DNA of 42,000 nucleotides from Steinernema hermaphroditum (Eukaryota > Nematoda > Chromadorea > Rhabditida > Steinernematidae): assembly GCA_030435675.1 (NCBI GenBank), contig JAUCMV010000023.1:1-42000 (forward strand), read 5' to 3'. The translations under genes were made by a program, and so were the position numbers. The notes under the pieces were generated by a model. That model was not told the origin of the DNA. It did no database searches and saw nothing but the letters and a program-made list of their open reading frames with translations. Below, in pieces: positions 24,656 through 36,002 of the stretch. The stretch's first letter is position 1, and every line of letters starts with the position of its first letter.

Positions 24656-26953
24656 TTTTTATGATTGGATCTTGTAGAACTGCACGAGCCTGATCAAACG
24701 CGCCTACTCTCGTTGGATTTCCTGCGGACTATCTTAGTTTCCTGCAAAACTTTCAATTCGAGACAGCAGGGCCCTTGCTCATACCAAATGCTCTGCATCT
24801 GACCCTCCTGCTCCAAAGTACCATATCATTTTTATGATTGGATCTTGTCGAACTGCACGAGCCTGATCGAACGCGCCTATTCCCGTTGGGATTACTGTGG
24901 ACTATCTTAGTTTCCTGCAAAACTTTCAATTCGAGACAGATAGGGCCTTGTTCATACAAAGAGTTCTGCATCTGACCCTCCTGCTCCAAAGTACCATATC
25001 ATTTTTATGATTGGATCTTGTAGAACTGCACGAGCCTGATCGAACGCGCCTATTCCCGTTGGGATTACTGTGGACTATCTTAGTTTCCTGCAAAACTTTC
25101 AATTCGAGACAGACAGGGCCTTGTTCATACAAAGAGTTCTGCATCTGACCCTCCTGCTCCAAAGTAACATATCATTTTTATGATTGGATCTTGTAGAACT
25201 GCACGAGCCTGATCGAACGCGCCTATTCCCGTTGGGATTACTGTGGACTATCTCAGTTTCCTGCAAAACTTTCAATTCGAGACAGTTAGGGCCTTGTTCA
25301 TACAAAGAGTTATGCATCTGACCCCTCCGCTCCAATTTTTATGATTGGATCTTGTAGAACTGCACGAGCCTGATCAAACGCGCCTACTCTCGTTGGATTT
25401 CCTGCGGACTATCTTAGTTTCCTGCAAAACTTTCAATTCGAGACAGCAGGGCCCTTGCTCATACCAAATGCTCTGCATCTGACCCTCCTGCTCCAAAGTA
25501 CCATATCATTTTTATGATTGGATCTTGTCGAACTGCACGAGCCTGATCGAACGCGCCTATTCCCGTTGGGATTACTGTGGACTATCTTAGTTTCCTGCAA
25601 AACTTTCAATTCGAGACAGATAGGGCCTTGTTCATACAAAGAGTTCTGCATCTGACCCTCCTGCTCCAAAGTAGCATAGCATTTTTATGATTGGATCTTG
25701 TAGAACTGCACGAGCCTGATCGAACGCGCCTACTCTTGTTGGATTTCCTGTGGACTATCTTAGTTTCCTGCAAAACTTTCAATTCGAGACAGCAGGGCCC
25801 TTGCTCATACCAAAAGCTCTGCATCCGACCCTCCTGCTCCAAAGTACCATATCATTTTTATGATTGGATCTTGTAGAAATGCACGAGCCTGATCGAACGC
25901 GCCTATTCCCGTTGGGATTACTGTGGACTATCTTAGTTTCCTGCAAAACTTTCAATACGAGACAGATAGGGCCTTGTTCATACAAAGAGTTCTGCATCCG
26001 ACCCTCCTGCTCCAAAGTACCATATCATTTTTATGATTGGATCTTGTAGAACTGCACGAGCCTGATCGAACGCGCCTATTCCCGTTGGGATTACTGTGGA
26101 CTATCTTAGTTTCCTGCAAAACTTTCAATTCGAGACAGACAGGGCCTTGTTCATACAAAGAGTTCTGCATCTGACCCTCCTGCTCCAAAGTACCATATCA
26201 TTTTTATGATTGGATCTTGTAGAACTGCACGAACCTGATCGAACGCGCCTATTCCCGTTGGGATTACTGTGGACTATCTTAGTTTCCTGCAAAACTTTCA
26301 ATACGAGACAGATAGGGCCTTGTTCATACAAAGAGTTCTGCATCTGACCCCTCCGCTCCAATTTTTATGATTGGATCTTGTAGAACTGCACGAGCCTGAT
26401 CAAACGCGCCTACTCTCGTTGGATTTCCTGCGGACTATCTTAGTTTCCTGCAAAACTTTCAATTCGAGACAGCAGGGCCCTTGCTCATACCAAATGCTCT
26501 GCATCTGACCCTCCTGCTCCAAAGTACCATATCATTTTTATGATTGGATCTTGTAGAACTGCACGAGCCTGATCGAACGCGCCTACTCTTGTTGGATTTC
26601 CTGTGGACTATCTTAGTTTCCTGCAAAACTTTCAATTCGAGACAGTTAGGGCCTTGTTCATACAAAGAGTTATGCATCTGACCCCTCCGCTCCAATTTTT
26701 ATGATTGGATCTTGTAGAACTGCACGAGCCTGATCAAACGCGCCTACTCTCGTTGGATTTCCTGCGGACTATCTTAGTTTCCTGCAAAACTTTCAATTCG
26801 AGACAGTTAGGGCCTTGTTCATACAAAGAGTTATGCATCTGACCCCTCCGCTCCAATTTTTATGATTGGATCTTGTAGAACTGCACGAGCCTGATCAAAC
26901 GCGCCTACTCTCGTTGGATTTCCTGCGGACTATCTTAGTTTCCTGCAAAACTT

Positions 26954-28313
26954 TCAATTCGAGACAGCAGGGCCCTTGCTCATACCAAATGCTCTGCATC
27001 TGACCCTCCTGCTCCAAAGTACCATATCATTTTTATGATTGGATCTTGTCGAACTGCACGAGCCTGATCGAACGCGCCTATTCCCGTTGGGATTACTGTG
27101 GACTATCTTAGTTTCCTGCAAAACTTTCAATTCGAGACAGATAGGGCCTTGTTCATACAAAGAGTTCTGCATCTGACCCTCCTGCTCCAAAGTACCATAT
27201 CATTTTTATGATTGGATCTTGTAGAACTGCACGAGCCTGATCGAACGCGCCTATTCCCGTTGGGATTACTGTGGACTATCTTAGTTTCCTGCAAAACTTT
27301 CAATTCGAGACAGACAGGGCCTTGTTCATACAAAGAGTTCTGCATCTGACCCTCCTGCTCCAAAGTAACATATCATTTTTATGATTGGATCTTGTAGAAC
27401 TGCACGAGCCTGATCGAACGCGCCTATTCCCGTTGGGATTACTGTGGACTATCTCAGTTTCCTGCAAAACTTTCAATTCGAGACAGTTAGGGCCTTGTTC
27501 ATACAAAGAGTTATGCATCTGACCCCTCCGCTCCAATTTTTATGATTGGATCTTGTAGAACTGCACGAGCCTGATCAAACGCGCCTACTCTCGTTGGATT
27601 TCCTGCGGACTATCTTAGTTTCCTGCAAAACTTTCAATTCGAGACAGCAGGGCCCTTGCTCATACCAAATGCTCTGCATCTGACCCTCCTGCTCCAAAGT
27701 ACCATATCATTTTTATGATTGGATCTTGTCGAACTGCACGAGCCTGATCGAACGCGCCTATTCCCGTTGGGATTACTGTGGACTATCTTAGTTTCCTGCA
27801 AAACTTTCAATTCGAGACAGATAGGGCCTTGTTCATACAAAGAGTTCTGCATCTGACCCTCCTGCTCCAAAGTACCATATCATTTTTATGATTGGATCTT
27901 GTAGAACTGCACGAGCCTGATCGAACGCGCCTATTCCCGTTGGGATTACTGTGGACTATCTTAGTTTCCTGCAAAACTTTCAATTCGAGACAGACAGGGC
28001 CTTGTTCATACAAAGAGTTCTGCATCTGACCCTCCTGCTCCAAAGTAACATATCATTTTTATGATTGGATCTTGTAGAACTGCACGAGCCTGATCGAACG
28101 CGCCTATTCCCGTTGGGATTACTGTGGACTATCTCAGTTTCCTGCAAAACTTTCAATTCGAGACAGCAGGGCCCTTGCTCATACAAAGAGTTATGCATCT
28201 GACCCCTCCGCTCCAATTTTTATGATTGGATCTTGTAGAACTGCACGAGCCTGATCAAACGCGCCTACTCTCGTTGGATTTCCTGCGGACTATCTTAGTT
28301 TCCTGCAAAACTT
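26954..28313 (+). repeat. 680-bp four-monomer higher-order repeat
   Basis: The order 'tgtcgaac' unit, 'ataggg' unit, 'acaggg' unit with 'gtaacatatc', then short unit occurs at 26954-27633 and 27634-28313 (three 173-bp and one 161-bp unit = 680 bp), and also at 24753-25432. In the last copy the short unit is a hybrid: it begins 'cagggcccttgctc' but continues 'atacaaagagttatgc'. A third, partial copy follows from 28314. Confidence 0.87.
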
Positions 28314-30349
28314 TCAATTCGAGACAGCAGGGCCCTTGCTCATACCAAATGCTCTGCATCTGACCCTCCTGCTCCAAAGTACCATATCATTTTTATGATT
28401 GGATCTTGTCGAACTGCACGAGCCTGATCGAACGCGCCTATTCCCGTTGGGATTACTGTGGACTATCTTAGTTTCCTGCAAAACTTTCAATTCGAGACAG
28501 ATAGGGCCTTGTTCATACAAAGAGTTCTGCATCCGACCCTCCTGCTCCAAAGTACCATATCATTTTTATGATTGGATCTTGTAGAACTGCACGAGCCTGA
28601 TCGAACGCGCCTATTCCCGTTGGGATTACTGTGGACTATCTTAGTTTCCTGCAAAACTTTCAATTCGAGACAGACAGGGCCTTGTTCATACAAAGAGTTC
28701 TGCATCTGACCCTCCTGCTCCAAAGTAGCATAGCATTTTTATGATTGGATCTTGTAGAACTGCACGAGCCTGATCGAACGCGCCTACTCTTGTTGGATTT
28801 CCTGTGGACTATCTTAGTTTCCTGCAAAACTTTCAATTCGAGACAGATAGGGCCTTGTTCATACAAAGAGTTCTGCATCTGACCCTCCTGCTCCAAAGTA
28901 CCATATCATTTTTATGATTGGATCTTGTAGAACTGCACGAGCCTGATCGAACGCGCCTATTCCCGTTGGGATTACTGTGGACTATCTTAGTTTCCTGCAA
29001 AACTTTCAATTCGAGACAGCAGGGCCCTTGCTCATACCAAATGCTCTGCATCTGACCCTCCTGCTCCAAAGTACCATATCATTTTTATGATTGGATCTTG
29101 TAGAACTGCACGAGCCTGATCGAACGCGCCTACTCTTGTTGGATTTCCTGTGGACTATCTTAGTTTCCTGCAAAACTTTCAATTCGAGACAGCAGGGCCC
29201 TTGCTCATACCAAATGCTCTGCATCTGACCCTCCTGCTCCAAAGTACCATATCATTTTTATGATTGGATCTTGTAGAACTGCACGAGCCTGATCGAACGC
29301 GCCTATTCCCGTTGGGATTACTGTGGACTATCTCAGTTTCCTGCAAAACTTTCAATTCGAGACAGCAGGGCCCTTGCTCATACCAAAAGCTCTGCACCTG
29401 ACCCTCCTGCTCCAAAGTACCATATCATTTTTATGATTGGATCTTGTAGAACTGCACGAGCCTGATCGAACGCGCCTACTCTTGTTGGATTTCCTGTGGA
29501 CTATCTTAGTTTCCTGCAAAACTTTCAATTCGAGACAGTTAGGGCCTTGTTCATACAAAGAGTTATGCATCTGACCCCTCCGCTCCAATTTTTATGATTG
29601 GATCTTGTAGAACTGCACGAGCCTGATCAAACGCGCCTACTCTCGTTGGATTTCCTGCGGACTATCTTAGTTTCCTGCAAAACTTTCAATTCGAGACAGC
29701 AGGGCCCTTGCTCATACCAAATGCTCTGCATCTGACCCTCCTGCTCCAAAGTACCATATCATTTTTATGATTGGATCTTGTAGAACTGCACGAGCCTGAT
29801 CAAACGCGCCTACTCTCGTTGGATTTCCTGCGGACTATCTTAGTTTCCTGCAAAACTTTCAATTCGAGACAGCAGGGCCCTTGCTCATACCAAAAGCTCT
29901 GCATCTGACCCTCCTGCTCCAAAGTACCATATCATTTTTATGATTGGATCTTGTAGAACTGCACGAGCCTGATCGAACGCGCCTATTCCCGTTGGGATTA
30001 CTGTGGACTATCTCAGTTTCCTGCAAAACTTTCAATTCGAGACAGCAGGGCCCTTGCTCATACCAAAAGCTCTGCATCTGACCCTCCTGCTCCAAAGTAC
30101 CATATCATTTTTATGATTGGATCTTGTAGAACTGCACGAGCCTGATCGAACGCGCCTATTCCCGTTGGGATTACTGTGGACTATCTTAGTTTCCTGCAAA
30201 ACTTTCAATTCGAGACAGCAGGGCCCTTGCTCATACCAAATGCTCTGCATCTGACCCTCCTGCTCCAAAGTACCATATCATTTTTATGATTGGATCTTGT
30301 AGAACTGCACGAGCCTGATCGAACGCGCCTACTCTTGTTGGATTTCCTG
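28314..30349 (+). repeat. Mixed monomers, short unit at 29525
   Basis: Units at 28314, 28487, 28660, 28833, 29006, 29179, 29352, 29525 (short), 29686, 29859, 30032 and 30205. The first begins as another copy of the 680-bp HOR and then diverges ('catccgacc', 'tagcatagca'). The unit at 29686 is again full length with the 'aaacgcg' block B. A private T-to-C change ('gcacctgacc') is visible near 29397. No strict long period is evident. Confidence 0.72.
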
Positions 30350-33251
30350 TGGACTATCTTAGTTTCCTGCAAAACTTTCAATTCGAGACAGTTAGGGCCT
30401 TGTTCATACAAAGAGTTATGCATCTGACCCCTCCGCTCCAATTTTTATGATTGGATCTTGTAGAACTGCACGAGCCTGATCAAACGCGCCTACTCTCGTT
30501 GGATTTCCTGCGGACTATCTTAGTTTCCTGCAAAACTTTCAATTCGAGACAGCAGGGCCCTTGCTCATACCAAATGCTCTGCATCTGACCCTCCTGCTCC
30601 AAAGTACCATATCATTTTTATGATTGGATCTTGTCGAACTGCACGAGCCTGATCGAACGCGCCTATTCCCGTTGGGATTACTGTGGACTATCTTAGTTTC
30701 CTGCAAAACTTTCAATTCGAGACAGATAGGGCCTTGTTCATACAAAGAGTTCTGCATCTGACCCTCCTGCTCCAAAGTACCATATCATTTTTATGATTGG
30801 ATCTTGTAGAACTGCACGAGCCTGATCGAACGCGCCTATTCCCGTTGGGATTACTGTGGACTATCTTAGTTTCCTGCAAAACTTTCAATTCGAGACAGAC
30901 AGGGCCTTGTTCATACAAAGAGTTCTGCATCTGACCCTCCTGCTCCAAAGTAGCATAGCATTTTTATGATTGGATCTTGTAGAACTGCACGAGCCTGATC
31001 GAACGCGCCTACTCTTGTTGGATTTCCTGTGGACTATCTTAGTTTCCTGCAAAACTTTCAATTCGAGACAGCAGGGCCCTTGCTCATACCAAAAGCTCTG
31101 CATCTGACCCTCCTGCTCCAAAGTACCATATCACTTTTATGATTGGATCTTGTAGAACTGCACGAGCCTGATCGAACGCGCCTATTCCCGTTGGGATTAC
31201 TGTGGACTATCTTAGTTTCCTGCAAAACTTTCAATTCGAGACAGCAGGGCCCTTGCTCATACCAAATGCTCTGCATCTGACCCTCCTGCTCCAAAGTACC
31301 ATATCATTTTTATGATTGGATCTTGTAGAACTGCACGAGCCTGATCGAACGCGCCTACTCTTGTTGGATTTCCTGTGGACTATCTTAGTTTCCTGCAAAA
31401 CTTTCAATTCGAGACAGCAGGGCCCTTGCTCATACCAAAAGCTCTGCATCTGACCCTCCTGCTCCAAAGTACCATATCATTTTTATGATTGGATCTTGTA
31501 GAACTGCACGAGCCTGATCGAACGCGCCTATTCCCGTTGGGATTACTGTGGACTATCTTAGTTTCCTGCAAAACTTTCAATTCGAGACAGATAGGGCCTT
31601 GTTCATACAAAGAGTTCTGCATCTGACCCTCCTGCTCCAAAGTACCATATCATTTTTATGATTGGATCTTGTAGAACTGCACGAGCCTGATCGAACGCGC
31701 CTATTCCCGTTGGGATTACTGTGGACTATCTTAGTTTCCTGCAAAACTTTCAATTCGAGACAGACAGGGCCTTGTTCATACAAAGAGTTCTGCATCTGAC
31801 CCTCCTGCTCCAAAGTAGCATAGCATTTTTATGATTGGATCTTGTAGAACTGCACGAGCCTGATCGAACGCGCCTACTCTTGTTGGATTTCCTGTGGACT
31901 ATCTTAGTTTCCTGCAAAACTTTCAATTCGAGACAGATAGGGCCTTGTTCATACAAAGAGTTCTGCATCTGACCCTCCTGCTCCAAAGTACCATATCATT
32001 TTTATGATTGGATCTTGTAGAACTGCACGAGCCTGATCGAACGCGCCTATTCCCGTTGGGATTACTGTGGACTATCTTAGTTTCCTGCAAAACTTTCAAT
32101 TCGAGACAGCAGGGCCCTTGCTCATACCAAAAGCTCTGCATCTGACCCTCCTGCTCCAAAGTACCATATCATTTTTATGATTGGATCTTGTAGAACTGCA
32201 CGAGCCTGATCGAACGCGCCTACTCTTGTTGGATTTCCTGTGGACTATCTTAGTTTCCTGCAAAACTTTCAATTCGAGACAGATAGGGCCTTGTTCATAC
32301 AAAGAGTTCTGCATCTGACCCTCCTGCTCCAAAGTACCATATCATTTTTATGATTGGATCTTGTAGAACTGCACGAGCCTGATCGAACGCGCCTATTCCC
32401 GTTGGGATTACTGTGGACTATCTTAGTTTCCTGCAAAACTTTCAATTCGAGACAGTTAGGGCCTTGTTCATACAAAGAGTTATGCATCTGACCCCTCCGC
32501 TCCAATTTTTATGATTGGATCTTGTAGAACTGCACGAGCCTGATCAAACGCGCCTACTCTCGTTGGATTTCCTGCGGACTATCTTAGTTTCCTGCAAAAC
32601 TTTCAATTCGAGACAGCAGGGCCCTTGCTCATACCAAATGCTCTGCATCTGACCCTCCTGCTCCAAAGTACCATATCATTTTTATGATTGGATCTTGTCG
32701 AACTGCACGAGCCTGATCGAACGCGCCTATTCCCGTTGGGATTACTGTGGACTATCTTAGTTTCCTGCAAAACTTTCAATTCGAGACAGATAGGGCCTTG
32801 TTCATACAAAGAGTTCTGCATCTGACCCTCCTGCTCCAAAGTACCATATCATTTTTATGATTGGATCTTGTAGAACTGCACGAGCCTGATCGAACGCGCC
32901 TATTCCCGTTGGGATTACTGTGGACTATCTTAGTTTCCTGCAAAACTTTCAATTCGAGACAGACAGGGCCTTGTTCATACAAAGAGTTCTGCATCTGACC
33001 CTCCTGCTCCAAAGTAGCATAGCATTTTTATGATTGGATCTTGTAGAACTGCACGAGCCTGATCGAACGCGCCTACTCTTGTTGGATTTCCTGTGGACTA
33101 TCTTAGTTTCCTGCAAAACTTTCAATTCGAGACAGCAGGGCCCTTGCTCATACCAAAAGCTCTGCATCTGACCCTCCTGCTCCAAAGTACCATATCATTT
33201 TTATGATTGGATCTTGTAGAACTGCACGAGCCTGATCGAACGCGCCTATTT
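30350..33251 (+). repeat. 2064-bp offset duplication (12 monomers)
   Basis: About 30350-31187 matches 32414-33251 at an offset of 2064 bp (eleven 173-bp and one 161-bp unit), covering the short unit, the 'tgtcgaac' unit and the next three. I noticed one difference: C at 31134 ('tcacttttat') against T at 33198. The material between the matches is a different order of standard 173-bp units, so the copies share a head and differ in the tail. Confidence 0.8.
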
Positions 33252-36002
33252 CCGTTGGATTTCCTGTGGACTATCTTAGTTTCCTGCAAAACTTTCAATT
33301 CGAGACAGTTAGGGCCTTGTTCATACAAAGAGTTATGCATCTGACCCCTCCGCTCCAATTTTTATGATTGGATCTTGTAGAACTGCACGAGCCTGATCGA
33401 ACGCGCCTATTCCCGTTGGGATTACTGTGGACTATCTTAGTTTCCTGCAAAACTTTCAATTCGAGACAGATAGGGCCTTGTTCATACAAAGAGTTCTGCA
33501 TCTGACCCTCCTGCTCCAAAGTACCATATCATTTTTATGATTGGATCTTGTAGAACTGCACGAGCCTGATCGAACGCGCCTATTCCCGTTGGGATTACTG
33601 TGGACTATCTCAGTTTCCTGCAAAACTTTCAATTCGAGACAGCAGGGCCCTTGCTCATACCAAATGCTCTGCATCTGACCCTCCTGCTCCAAAGTACCAT
33701 ATCATTTTTATGATTGGATCTTGTAGAACTGCACGAGCCTGATCGAACGCGCCTATTCCCGTTGGGATTACTGTGGACTATCTCAGTTTCCTGCAAAACT
33801 TTCAATTCGAGACAGCAGGGCCCTTGCTCATACCAAAAGCTCTGCATCCGACCCTCCTGCTCCAAAGTACCATATCATTTTTATGATTGGATCTTGTAGA
33901 ACTGCACGAGCCTGATCGAACGCGCCTATTCCCGTTGGATTTCCTGCGGACTATCTTAGTTTCCTGCAAAACTTTCAATTCGAGACAGCAGGGCCCTTGC
34001 TCATACCAAATGCTCTGCATCTGACCCTCCTGCTCCAAAGTACCATATCATTTTTATGATTGGATCTTGTAGAACTGCACGAGCCTGATCGAACGCGCCT
34101 ATTCCCGTTGGGATTACTGTGGACTATCTCAGTTTCCTGCAAAACTTTCAATTCGAGACAGCAGGGCCCTTGCTCATACCAAAAGCTCTGCATCCGACCC
34201 TCCTGCTCCAAAGTACCATATCATTTTTATGATTGGATCTTGTAGAACTGCACGAGCCTGATCGAACGCGCCTATTCCCGTTGGGATTACTGTGGACTAT
34301 CTCAGTTTCCTGCAAAACTTTCAATTCGAGACAGCAGGGCCCTTGCTCATACCAAAAGCTCTGCATCCGACCCTCCTGCTCCAAAGTACCATATCATTTT
34401 TATGATTGGATCTTGTAGAACTGCACGAGCCTGATCGAACGCGCCTATTTCCGTTGGATTTCCTGTGGACTATCTTAGTTTCCTGCAAAACTTTCAATTC
34501 GAGACAGTTAGGGCCTTGTTCATACAAAGAGTTATGCATCTGACCCCTCCGCTCCAATTTTTATGATTGGATCTTGTAGAACTGCACGAGCCTGATCGAA
34601 CGCGCCTATTCCCGTTGGGATTACTGTGGACTATCTTAGTTTCCTGCAAAACTTTCAATTCGAGACAGATAGGGCCTTGTTCATACAAAGAGTTCTGCAT
34701 CTGACCCTCCTGCTCCAAAGTACCATATCATTTTTATGATTGGATCTTGTAGAACTGCACGAGCCTGATCGAACGCGCCTATTTCCGTTGGATTTCCTGT
34801 GGACTATCTTAGTTTCCTGCAAAACTTTCAATTCGAGACAGTTAGGGCCTTGTTCATACAAAGAGTTATGCATCTGACCCCTCCGCTCCAATTTTTATGA
34901 TTGGATCTTGTAGAACTGCACGAGCCTGATCGAACGCGCCTATTCCCGTTGGGATTACTGTGGACTATCTTAGTTTCCTGCAAAACTTTCAATTCGAGAC
35001 AGCAGGGCCCTTGCTCATACCAAATGCTCTGCATCTGTCCCTCCTGCTCCAAAGTACCATATCATTTTTATGATTGGATCTTGTAGAACTGCACGAGCCT
35101 GATCGAACGCGCCTATTCCCGTTGGGATTACTGTGGACTATCTCAGTTTCCTGCAAAACTTTCAATTCGAGACAGCAGGGCCCTTGCTCATACCAAAAGC
35201 TCTGCATCCGACCCTCCTGCTCCAAAGTACCATATCATTTTTATGATTGGATCTTGTAGAACTGCACGAGCCTGATCGAACGCGCCTATTCCCGTTGGAT
35301 TTCCTGTGGACTATCTTAGTTTCCTGCAAAACTTTCAATTCGAGACAGACAGGGCCTTGCTCATACCAAAAGCTCTGCATCTGACCCCTCCGCTCCAATT
35401 TTTATGATTGGATCTTGTAGAACTGCACGAGCCTGATCGAACGCGCCTATTCCCGTTGGGATTACTGTGGACTATCTTAGTTTCCTGCAAAACTTTCAAT
35501 TCGAGACAGATAGGGCCTTGTTCATACAAAGAGTTCTGCATCTGACCCTCCTGCTCCAAAGTACCATATCATTTTTATGATTGGATCTTGTAGAACTGCA
35601 CGAGCCTGATCGAACGCGCCTATTTCCGTTGGATTTCCTGTGGACTATCTTAGTTTCCTGCAAAACTTTCAATTCGAGACAGTTAGGGCCTTGTTCATAC
35701 AAAGAGTTATGCATCTGACCCCTCCGCTCCAATTTTTATGATTGGATCTTGTAGAACTGCACGAGCCTGATCGAACGCGCCTATTCCCGTTGGGATTACT
35801 GTGGACTATCTTAGTTTCCTGCAAAACTTTCAATTCGAGACAGATAGGGCCTTGTTCATACAAAGAGTTCTGCATCTGACCCTCCTGCTCCAAAGTACCA
35901 TATCATTTTTATGATTGGATCTTGTAGAACTGCACGAGCCTGATCGAACGCGCCTACTCTCGTTGGATTTCCTGTGGACTATCTTAGTTTCCTGCAAAAC
36001 TT
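33252..36002 (+). repeat. Monomers rich in short units, approaching the divergent end
   Basis: Short units end just before 33456, 34655, 34989, 35496 and 35830, so the spacing alternates between 334 and 507 bp in the second half. The pairing of a 'tatttccgttgg' unit with a following short unit recurs at 34321, 34655 and 35496. A hybrid short unit at 35335 starts 'acagggccttgctcatacc' and ends 'cccctccgctcc'. A private change 'catctgtccc' is seen near 35038. Confidence 0.73.

Larger units (their letters stand above)
23330..27873 (+). repeat. 2201-bp thirteen-monomer tandem duplication
   Basis: About 23330-25670 matches 25531-27873 at an offset of 2201 bp (nine 173-bp and four 161-bp units). 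All diagnostic types line up, including the two adjacent short units, the 'gaaatgc' unit, the 'cgaacctgatc' unit and the 'gtaacatatc' unit. The one internal difference I noticed is G at 24375 ('atcggacgcg') against A at 26576. The near-identity over about 2.3 kb suggests a recent amplification. Confidence 0.9.
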
